Positions 1-4,426 of a stretch of DNA of 6,903 nucleotides are shown one piece after another. Under the pieces are notes generated by a model, which saw nothing but the letters and a program-made list of their open reading frames with translations, was not told where the DNA came from and searched no databases. Location of the stretch: NCBI GenBank assembly GCA_036656615.1, contig JAVXHY010000037.1, positions 1 through 6,903 of the forward strand, read 5' to 3'. Within the stretch, counting starts at the first letter, position 1, and each line of letters starts with the position of its first letter. The position numbers and the translations under genes were made by a program. Source of the stretch: CAUPWF01 sp036656615. Its GTDB lineage: Bacteria > Bacillota > Clostridia > Lachnospirales > Lachnospiraceae.

Positions 1-54
1 GTAAGGAAACAATCGATGAAGGAATTCTTTTATATGCGGTTTTGAAGGTACATG

Positions 55-80
55 GAAACACGTTGTGTTTCTTTTTTTTT
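55..80 (+). terminator. Rho-independent terminator of an upstream transcript
   Basis: A 7-bp stem GAAACAC / GTGTTTC (55-61 with 65-71) with a 3-nt GTT loop is followed by nine T residues (72-80). This is a normal intrinsic terminator for plus-strand transcription entering from the left. The gene or RNA it ends is outside or barely inside the window: bases 1-45 are open in more than one frame and cannot be assigned. The T-tract directly abuts the target duplication of the MITE-like element, so that element landed just behind the terminator. Confidence 0.7.
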
Positions 81-88
81 AAAGTGAT
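81..88. repeat. Left copy of 8-bp target site duplication
   Basis: AAAGTGAT lies directly outside the left terminal repeat. An identical copy lies directly outside the right terminal repeat, at 229-236. The perfect match and exact adjacency to both repeat tips are what support transposition rather than a chance palindrome. Confidence 0.7.
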
Positions 89-136
89 GTAACAGTTCAG
101 CCATGCCATTCGCAAAACGCACCTTCGGTGCTTTAC

Positions 137-157
137 GCTGCATATGCAGCTTTTTTT
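137..157 (+). terminator. Hairpin plus T-tract inside the MITE-like element
   Basis: GCTGC-ATAT-GCAGC (137-150, a perfect palindrome) is followed by seven T residues (151-157), the form of a weak intrinsic terminator. A second small GC-rich hairpin, GCACC-TTC-GGTGC (119-131), lies just upstream. Together they could stop residual transcription that passes the terminator at 55-80. Whether they work as terminators or are only structural parts of the element cannot be told from sequence. Confidence 0.4.
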
Positions 158-180
158 GCTCATGAACGGGCATTCTGCTC

Positions 181-214
181 ATAATCAAGAGAATTTGCTC
201 ATTCTTTTGATTAT
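181..214. repeat. 14-bp inverted repeat at the right end of the MITE-like element
   Basis: ATAATCAAGAGAAT (181-194) pairs with ATTCTTTTGATTAT (201-214) around a TTGCTC loop, with a single G-T pair. It shares its last two bases with the right terminal repeat. In an RNA or single strand this local hairpin could form next to, or compete with, pairing of the two element ends. Confidence 0.65.
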
Positions 215-228
215 GGCTGAATTGTTAC

Positions 229-236
229 AAAGTGAT
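229..236. repeat. Right copy of 8-bp target site duplication
   Basis: AAAGTGAT is identical to 81-88 and begins at the first base after the right terminal inverted repeat. Removing 89-236 would restore a simple pre-insertion sequence in which the terminator T-tract is followed by AAAGTGAT and then the tRNA promoter region. Confidence 0.7.
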
Positions 237-256
237 ATTGAGAAATGGAACATATC

Positions 257-285
257 TTGACAATATCTTGATAATATGTTATAAG
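257..285 (+). promoter_or_regulatory. Promoter of tRNA-Trp
   Basis: A perfect -35 box TTGACA (257-262) and a -10 box TATAAG (280-285, 5 of 6 consensus) are separated by 17 bp. The predicted start is near 292, about 11 bases before the mature tRNA 5' end at 303. This is a strong housekeeping-type promoter, as expected for a stable RNA, and it lies about 20 bp downstream of the MITE-like element and its duplication. Confidence 0.8.
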
Positions 286-302
286 TATTTATAGTTTGTT
301 CT

Positions 303-373
303 AGGGGATTGGTCAAATGGTATGATAGGAGTCTCCAAAACTTTTGGTGGGAGTTCGATTCTCTCATCCCCTG
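303..373 (+). tRNA. tRNA-Trp (anticodon CCA)
   Basis: All four arms can be folded by eye. The acceptor is AGGGGAT (303-309) with ATCCCCT (366-372). The D stem is GTCA with TGAT. The anticodon stem GGAGT/ACTTT encloses loop CTCCAAA, with anticodon CCA at 335-337. The T stem GGGAG/CTCTC encloses TTCGATT. Base 373 (G) is the discriminator. The next bases are CTT, so the 3' CCA is not encoded and must be added by tRNA nucleotidyltransferase, a common state in Gram-positive bacteria. The anticodon reads UGG, giving tryptophan. The gene is a single-tRNA unit with its own promoter and terminator. Confidence 0.93.
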
Positions 374-378
374 CTTAT

Positions 379-415
379 AAAGCCTAGCGTTTGCTAGGCT
401 TTATTTTTTTTTTTT
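379..415 (+). terminator. Intrinsic terminator of tRNA-Trp
   Basis: A 10-bp stem AAAGCCTAGC (379-388) / GCTAGGCTTT (393-402) with a GTTT loop is followed by an A and twelve T residues (404-415). It starts six bases after the tRNA 3' end. The right arm and T-tract also encode the last codons and the stop of the converging anti-sigma gene. In the minus direction the stem is not followed by a U-tract, so it should work mainly for the tRNA. Confidence 0.9.
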
Positions 416-864
416 GCATTTTTACTGATCATTTTCCTCATAAGTAGTAAGAACAAAAAATAAATTGCACATACAATAATCCCCACAAAACAACTCTCTA
501 ACACAAATATATACCAAAGGCTTTTTAACCTTTCAATTTGATAAGTGGCTATCTCTCCACGTTCGAGGACAGCAATCCCTAATTTGGCAATTGGATAACA
601 TGCTCCCAGAAAAAAACCTATAACTGCCCCCAAAACAGTCAAGGTTTTTTGATAAAACCTCACTTTTTTTAATGGATTAGTTTTTAATTCAGTATTTATA
701 GTTTGAACATCTATTTGCATTTTCATAGCATCCATCTTTTTTTTACAATCCTTGCATTCGATTAAATGTTTATCAATATCCTTTTTCGTTTGTTCCGATA
801 ACATATCATCTTGATATAGTGGTAATAAATCCGAAATAATATAACATGGAAGTTCTTTATTCAT
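394..864 (-). CDS. Zinc-finger, membrane-anchored anti-sigma factor
   Basis: A 156-aa protein predicted to hold the adjacent ECF sigma factor inactive at the membrane. Its N-terminal domain carries the anti-sigma zinc-binding pattern H33-x3-C37-x2-C40 (in HLIECKDC), with C7 the likely fourth ligand, preceded by the usual DLLPLYQDD-type segment near residues 12-20. Two hydrophobic segments (about 75-93 and 116-142) would make two membrane helices with a short outside loop; the tail is lysine-rich. The start overlaps the end of the sigma gene by 8 bp, and an AAAGGAG site lies ten bases upstream (875-881), indicating translational coupling. The stop TAG (394-396) and the last lysine codons lie in the tRNA-Trp terminator and its 12-base homopolymer. 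The family call is solid; the signal sensed and the fate of the protein (proteolysis or conformational release) are unknown. Confidence 0.85.
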   Translation of the reverse strand: MNKELPCYIISDLLPLYQDDMLSEQTKKDIDKHLIECKDCKKKMDAMKMQIDVQTINTELKTNPLKKVRFYQKTLTVLGAVIGFFLGACYPIAKLGIAVLERGEIATYQIERLKSLWYIFVLESCFVGIIVCAIYFLFLLLMRKMISKNAKKKNKA

Positions 865-1333
865 CTTTCATAATCTCCTTTACAATTTTTTGCTTTCCTC
901 TAAAAAATGTAACTCTTGTCCAATTTTCTGTTTTGCCAATTATCTCTCCGATTTCAGCAAAAGATAAGTTGCTAATCAGCCTTAAATACATTACTTCACG
1001 TATAGGCTCATTCATATCATGTATCAACTGTAATATTTCTTTTTGTTCCCATTGAACATTTTTTCCTTTTTTATCTTCTATTTCTAGGATACCATCCTCA
1101 AAGGATAAACTCTCTTGATGTTTTCTGAAATATTTCAACAAAACATTTTTAGCGATTCCACATAACCAAGTCAAAATGGAACTATTTCCCTTAAATCGAT
1201 CAATACATAGGATCGCTTGAAAAAAAGTCTCTTGAGTAAGTTCTTCTGAAAGCTGTTCATTATTTGTCTTGCTCAATAAAAATAAAAATACTTTTCTTGC
1301 ATACAGCTCATATATTTCTTCAAATGATTGCAT
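857..1333 (-). CDS. ECF (group 4) RNA polymerase sigma factor
   Basis: A 158-aa protein with only sigma regions 2 and 4, the normal size for an ECF sigma factor. Region 2 spans about residues 4-71, with the typical helix ending in a DRFKGNSSILTWLCGIAKN-type stretch for core binding and -10 recognition. Region 4 spans about 95-154, with a helix-turn-helix around LSFAEIGEIIGKTENWTRV for -35 contact. The start is supported by a strong GAGAGGAGG site (about 1340-1348) six bases upstream. It is the first gene of a two-gene operon with the membrane anti-sigma factor, so activity is probably controlled by release from the membrane. Its regulon is not shown by the sequence. Autoregulation is possible, and the divergent surface-protein operon is a natural candidate target. 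I do not assign it to a named sigma factor. Confidence 0.88.
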   Translation of the reverse strand: MQSFEEIYELYARKVFLFLLSKTNNEQLSEELTQETFFQAILCIDRFKGNSSILTWLCGIAKNVLLKYFRKHQESLSFEDGILEIEDKKGKNVQWEQKEILQLIHDMNEPIREVMYLRLISNLSFAEIGEIIGKTENWTRVTFFRGKQKIVKEIMKDE

Positions 1334-1357
1334 TTTTAACCTCCTCTCTATTCGTTA

Positions 1358-1383
1358 GTACCCAATTCTTCTGTTTTGTTACA
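1358..1383 (-). promoter_or_regulatory. Possible ECF-type autoregulatory promoter
   Basis: On the minus strand TGTAAC (1383-1378) is followed after 16 bp by GTAC (1361-1358). An AAC-containing -35 element with a 16-17 bp spacer is the usual ECF promoter form, and many ECF operons are self-activated. The -10 element does not match a known consensus well, so this is a suggestion from position and spacing only. Confidence 0.25.
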
Positions 1384-1389
1384 ATCATA

Positions 1390-1418
1390 TTTATAAAAGT
1401 AAAATAATCATGAAGCAA
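1390..1418 (-). promoter_or_regulatory. Candidate housekeeping promoter of the sigma/anti-sigma operon
   Basis: Read on the minus strand, TTGCTT (1418-1413) and TATAAA (1395-1390) are 17 bp apart. The -10 is good (5 of 6) and the -35 is weak (3 of 6). The predicted start would be about 50 bases before the sigma start codon. Confidence 0.4.
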
Positions 1419-1424
1419 TGGTTA

Positions 1425-1468
1425 ATACTCACTCATAGAAATTTAATACATATATTGGTAGTGAGTAT
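1425..1468. repeat. 9-bp inverted repeat between divergent operons
   Basis: ATACTCACT (1425-1433) and AGTGAGTAT (1460-1468) are perfect reverse complements separated by 26 bp. They lie in the middle of the 265-bp region between the divergent sigma operon and surface-protein operon, just upstream of the best promoter candidates on both sides. A regulator-binding site is possible; no regulator is identified. Confidence 0.45.
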
Positions 1469-1473
1469 AAGGG

Positions 1474-1503
1474 TTGTAAATTTAACATAAATAAGAATAT
1501 AAG
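1474..1503 (+). promoter_or_regulatory. Candidate promoter of the 91-aa / DUF11-protein operon
   Basis: TTGTAA (1474-1479) and TATAAG (1498-1503) are spaced by 18 bp. This would give a leader of about 90 bases before the ATG at 1599. A weaker alternative nearer the gene is TGTAAT (1541-1546), 16 bp from TATAAA (1563-1568). No convincing sporulation sigma-E or sigma-K box was found by eye, although such boxes are easily missed. Confidence 0.35.
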
Positions 1504-1531
1504 CTGCTTCATTCTTAAGGATTTGACGTAC

Positions 1532-1565
1532 ATACTTGGATGTAATCCATTCTATGTTCAAGTAT
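1532..1565 (+). repeat. Inverted repeat in the leader of the surface-protein operon
   Basis: ATACTTG (1532-1538) pairs with CAAGTAT (1559-1565) across a 20-bp interval that itself holds a small hairpin, GGAT-GTA-ATCC (1538-1548). It lies about 35 bases before the start codon and could be a leader RNA fold or an operator. Nothing resembles a known riboswitch. Confidence 0.35.
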
Positions 1566-1598
1566 AAATAATAAAAAATTAATTCGGAGGTTTTTTTT

Positions 1599-1874
1599 AT
1601 GGGAATGCCTATCATTAAACCAAGTACCATTACAAGGGAAAAGGCAGTTGGTGATATCATCCAATCTGTAGCAATGGAAGAAGCTGCTTTTGCACACATC
1701 TTAAATGCAGAGAGTGAAAAAATAATGGCAGTTGTAGACAATAGTGGTGTAACAGCAGAACAACTTTTAGCGGTAAATCAGTCGGTACAAACAACCATTA
1801 GTGCAATTTCAAGGTTGGAAATGCACTTGCAGGCAAAGCTTGAAATGTTTGGCAGTACGATTTGTCAATCGTAA
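1599..1874 (+). CDS. Small helical protein, paralogous to the C-terminal domain of the downstream DUF11 protein
   Basis: A 91-aa protein with no signal peptide and no membrane segment. Residues 13-84 look almost wholly helical, in two blocks (about 13-47 and 51-84) joined by a short turn. Residues 19-81 align without gaps to residues 719-781 of the next protein, with 30 of 63 identical. Shared landmarks are SVA, EAA, NAE, the KI pair, V-x-x-E-x-LL, N-x-SV, IS-x-LE and KL. The one cysteine is C89, three residues from the end. The ATG is preceded by CGGAGG (1585-1590) at eight bases. The gene is 25 bp upstream of the 795-aa gene with its own ribosome binding site and no terminator between, so the two are an operon. 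The family has no function I can name. I infer a partner or assembly subunit that docks onto the same domain in the large protein. A spore-layer or cell-surface role is possible but unproved. Confidence 0.8.
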   Translation: MGMPIIKPSTITREKAVGDIIQSVAMEEAAFAHILNAESEKIMAVVDNSGVTAEQLLAVNQSVQTTISAISRLEMHLQAKLEMFGSTICQS

Positions 1875-1885
1875 AAACAAATAAA

Positions 1886-1891
1886 AAGGAG
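1886..1891 (+). promoter_or_regulatory. Ribosome binding site of the DUF11 protein
   Basis: AAGGAG lies eight bases before the ATG at 1900 and fixes this start. The short gap after the previous stop (1872-1874) leaves no room for a signal sequence to have been missed upstream. Confidence 0.75.
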
Positions 1892-1899
1892 TAGTTATT

Positions 1900-4287
1900 A
1901 TGTCTTTTTCTTATGCAAATTCTGGTTCCGGTCCAAGTGCGGGTGGAATTGGATGGTTTAATTTTGGAAATGTAACTTTAAATCCCGGAGATTCACTGAC
2001 TGGGTTAACAGGAACTTTAAATGATGGAACAACAGTCACCTTTGATATCAAATCTCTTCCAACATCATTTGTTCCATTTACGGCAGTTCCAACACCTGTG
2101 CAGTATGCCTATTTTGGATCTGCAGGATATACAGGACTTCTTGGTAATACAGCACTAAAGACACCGCTGCTTTCAGCTTATAATACGGCAAGCACATTAG
2201 TTCTTAGTAATATTGTTGTAAAAGATTCTCTAGGAAATCCAGTTACTAATTATACAGCAGTAGTTGCTGATGCTGAGAGTACAAATGCATTTCCACAGTA
2301 TACAGAATATTTGAAATTTAATACCGATGGTGGAGTTTGGAATTTGCTTGCTACATTGGGAGCAAATCCTCCAATCTTAACAGGGGTAGGCTCCAACAAT
2401 GTAACAATTACAGGGACTAATCAATCTGCCAGTCAGGCTGCTTATGTATTAACTACTTCTTCACCAGATACACTAACTCTTGATGTATATGGGCGGGAGG
2501 CTGTTTCAGTTGGATTTGCTGTTACCAAAGTTTCACTTTATAAAAATGTTGGAGATCGTATTAATTCTGCGGATCAGTTTGTATTAAATATTGCTGGATC
2601 ACCAAATGACCAGGAAACTACTACAGGTGCTGCAGATGGAATTCAATCTGAATTCGCAAGTGTCTATGGATTGGCAGGAAACACTTATACAATTACCGAA
2701 GCTATGGCACCGGGAAGTGTGAATCCATTAACAGCATATAAACAGGTCATTTCTGCAATTAATATAACACCCGGTGGAAGTGTACCTCCTACTGGAAGTT
2801 TACCAATTAACTTTACACCTGCATTAGGGGATATTGTAAATTATACCATTTTAAATGCGGCACCGGAAATATTTAAAAAGAGCGTAGATAAAGCCAATGC
2901 AAAACCAGGAGATGTTCTGACTTATACCGTGACTGGTATTAATCCGAATAATTATCCATTGCCAGGTGTTGTTTTTACAGATCCTACACCATCAGGAACG
3001 ACCTATATTGGGAATTTAATTGTAAGTGTTCCTTATACCGGAACCACACCGGCAACAGGTCTTACACTGACAATGCCTGCAAATAGTACGGTTACAGCTT
3101 CTTGGCAGGTCCAAGTTGCAAATACAGCACCTATTACAAATCCAATCGTAAATATGGCATCAGCAGTAGTTCCGGGTGGAACTTCGGGTAGTACAAATCC
3201 TGTTTCCACACAGGTAAATTATGCGGATTTGATTTCTACAGGTAACTTTAATAAATCTGTGAATCCGACTCATGCACAGTTTGGAGATACGTTAACCTAC
3301 ACTCTTGCTTTGCACAATACAGGAAATGTACCAGCAAATAATGTTGTGGTCACGGATCCAATTCCAGCAGGTACGACCTATGTGCCGGGTTCTGTAAGTG
3401 CTAGTGTTCCGTTTATCGGAGATCCAACCACAGCAATTACGTTAAATAATCCAATTCCGGCAGGTGGAACTGTGACAATTACGTTTCAAGTGAAGCTATC
3501 CAATACAGCACCTATTGTCAATCCAGTGCCAAATACAGCAGCAGTCAATTACGCCTATACGGTAGACCCTGCAAATCCAAATGGTATTACAGTTACGGGA
3601 CCAAGTAATACCGTTCATACCCAGGTTTCCAAAGCAGTTCTTCAGGTGACAAAATCAACAGATAAAACCATTGCATATATTGGAGATGTAATCACCTACA
3701 ATTTAGCTATAAAAAACACAGGAAATGTGTCTGCAGATAATGTTGTAATTACAGATGTGATTCCAAATGGAACTGTCTTAGTATCAGGTTCATTAATTGT
3801 AAGCGAACCTTATACAGGTGGGCCTGCATCATCCATTACGTTAACTAATGCAGTTGCTGCAGGTCAGACTGTTACTATTTCTTTCCAAGTGAAAGTAACA
3901 GCAATTCCATTGCCGAACCCAATTGTAAATGTGGCTCACGCTGCTTATGCCTATACTGTAAATCCAACAAACGTGGATGGAGTTACAGCCAATACAGCAA
4001 GTAATCCTGTGAAAACAATAGTTTTTGCAAATAACTATAGACAACAAATCAATGATTTGATAGAGTCAGTTGCATTAGGTGAGGCGGCTTTGGCGGCTAT
4101 TGCCAACGCAGAAGGAGCGAAAATACAAAGATTTGTAAATATGCCAGATGTTTCACCAGAAATGCTATTATGTTTGAATAAGAGTGTAACGGATGTAACA
4201 AATAGTATATCTTTACTAGAATCTATTCTTATGCAAAAATTAAATACGGTAGATTGCCAGATTAATGGATCATCTTGCGTGAAATAG
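1900..4287 (+). CDS. DUF11-repeat surface/coat-type protein with C-terminal helical domain
   Basis: A 795-aa, Thr/Ser/Asn/Pro/Val-rich protein. Residues 1-320 are beta-rich. The early GIGWFNFGNVTLNPGDSL stretch resembles the non-repetitive domain of CshA-type adhesins, from memory only. Three tandem DUF11-type (Ig-like, TIGR01451-type) modules follow, at about 320-447, 448-578 and 579-708. Each has the GD-x-(L/I)-x-Y-x-(V/L) strand and a VxxTDxxPxGT motif, and the second and third also have N-TGNV. Residues 714-795 are helical and match the 91-aa protein encoded just upstream. There is no signal peptide, LPXTG motif or membrane segment, unlike most secreted DUF11 proteins. Cysteines occur only at 758, 786 and 793. 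Together these suggest a structural protein assembled by its C-terminal domain and perhaps cross-linked there, such as a spore outer-layer protein made in the mother cell. That role is inference; the DUF11 call is firm, the biological function unknown. Confidence 0.85.
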   Translation: MSFSYANSGSGPSAGGIGWFNFGNVTLNPGDSLTGLTGTLNDGTTVTFDIKSLPTSFVPFTAVPTPVQYAYFGSAGYTGLLGNTALKTPLLSAYNTASTLVLSNIVVKDSLGNPVTNYTAVVADAESTNAFPQYTEYLKFNTDGGVWNLLATLGANPPILTGVGSNNVTITGTNQSASQAAYVLTTSSPDTLTLDVYGREAVSVGFAVTKVSLYKNVGDRINSADQFVLNIAGSPNDQETTTGAADGIQSEFASVYGLAGNTYTITEAMAPGSVNPLTAYKQVISAINITPGGSVPPTGSLPINFTPALGDIVNYTILNAAPEIFKKSVDKANAKPGDVLTYTVTGINPNNYPLPGVVFTDPTPSGTTYIGNLIVSVPYTGTTPATGLTLTMPANSTVTASWQVQVANTAPITNPIVNMASAVVPGGTSGSTNPVSTQVNYADLISTGNFNKSVNPTHAQFGDTLTYTLALHNTGNVPANNVVVTDPIPAGTTYVPGSVSASVPFIGDPTTAITLNNPIPAGGTVTITFQVKLSNTAPIVNPVPNTAAVNYAYTVDPANPNGITVTGPSNTVHTQVSKAVLQVTKSTDKTIAYIGDVITYNLAIKNTGNVSADNVVITDVIPNGTVLVSGSLIVSEPYTGGPASSITLTNAVAAGQTVTISFQVKVTAIPLPNPIVNVAHAAYAYTVNPTNVDGVTANTASNPVKTIVFANNYRQQINDLIESVALGEAALAAIANAEGAKIQRFVNMPDVSPEMLLCLNKSVTDVTNSISLLESILMQKLNTVDCQINGSSCVK

Positions 4288-4316
4288 GCATATGATACTT
4301 TTATAAAAGATAAATA

Positions 4317-4348
4317 GAGCTGGATTCAATGTTTTTTGAATCCAGCTC
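4317..4348 (+). terminator. 13-bp stem-loop after the DUF11 gene, atypical terminator
   Basis: GAGCTGGATTCAA (4317-4329) pairs perfectly with TTGAATCCAGCTC (4336-4348) around a TGTTTT loop. It starts 29 bases after the stop codon and is the likely transcript end of the surface-protein operon. The stem is followed by six A residues rather than a T-tract in the plus direction, and in the minus direction only by a broken T stretch (TATTTATCTTTT). It may end transcription weakly or protect the mRNA 3' end. The -35 box of the metal operon begins only nine bases after it. Confidence 0.6.
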
Positions 4349-4356
4349 AAAAAATA

Positions 4357-4385
4357 TTGACAAATAAAAAGAAAAGGTTTAAAGT
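4357..4385 (+). promoter_or_regulatory. Promoter of the metal-efflux operon
   Basis: A perfect -35 TTGACA (4357-4362) is 17 bp from TAAAGT (4380-4385, 4 of 6 consensus). Transcription would start near 4392, inside the palindrome at 4388-4409, so a bound repressor would block the start site directly. Confidence 0.65.
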
Positions 4386-4387
4386 TA

Positions 4388-4409
4388 TATTTGAACAATC
4401 GTTCAAATA
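4388..4409 (+). promoter_or_regulatory. Operator for the ArsR/SmtB-family repressor
   Basis: TATTTGAAC (4388-4396) and GTTCAAATA (4401-4409) are perfect 9-bp arms around AATC. The TGAAC-N4-GTTCA core in AT-rich flanks fits the known CadC/SmtB/CzrA operator pattern. It lies between the -10 box and the start codon of the repressor gene. The expected logic is autorepression by apo-protein, with release on binding Cd, Pb or Zn. Confidence 0.8.
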
Positions 4410-4426
4410 AGAAAAGGTGGATGAAT

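Larger units (their letters stand above)
89..228. mobile_element. MITE-like non-autonomous element, 140 bp, possibly IS66-related
   Basis: The left end GTAACAGTTCAGCCAT (89-104) is the reverse complement of the right end ATGGCTGAATTGTTAC (213-228) except at one position, which would be a G-U pair in RNA. The ends are flanked immediately by AAAGTGAT at 81-88 and again at 229-236, a perfect 8-bp direct repeat of the kind made by transposition. There is no coding capacity inside. IS66-family elements are known for inverted repeats starting GTAA and 8-bp target duplications, so an IS66-type transposase acting in trans is a reasonable inference; no transposase is present here. The interior holds several hairpins (119-131, 137-150, 181-214) and three TGCTCAT copies. 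The element sits between an upstream terminator and the tRNA-Trp promoter and interrupts no gene. Confidence 0.75.

Noticed and set aside
1..45. Possible 3' end of a coding region entering from the left
   Set aside because: Frame 1 ends with TGA at 43-45 just before the terminator, but frame 3 stays open to 90 and frame 2 stops at 2-4. With so few codons no frame can be favoured.
157..202. Three TGCTCAT words as a mini-CRISPR or iteron array
   Set aside because: Seven-base units with only three copies, inside a transposon-like element; too short for CRISPR and no replication gene nearby.
185..367. 60-codon minus-strand open frame
   Set aside because: It runs antisense through tRNA-Trp and its promoter into the MITE-like element, and has no ribosome site; chance opening.
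1504..1598. Riboswitch or T-box in the leader of the 91-aa gene
   Set aside because: No T-box core, no terminator/antiterminator pair and no recognisable aptamer; only short AT-rich hairpins.
1433..1741. 102-codon minus-strand open frame
   Set aside because: It overlaps the start of the 91-aa gene and the control region, and has low-complexity content with no recognisable domain. The plus-strand gene has a strong ribosome site and a paralogous domain.
4298..4309. CTTTTATAAAAG palindrome after the DUF11 gene
   Set aside because: A short AT-only palindrome expected by chance in such AT-rich DNA; no supporting context.
4391..4426. Upstream TTG start extending the repressor by 12 residues
   Set aside because: It lies inside the operator palindrome with no ribosome site, whereas AGGTGG is correctly spaced for the ATG at 4427, which also gives SmtB-like residue numbering.
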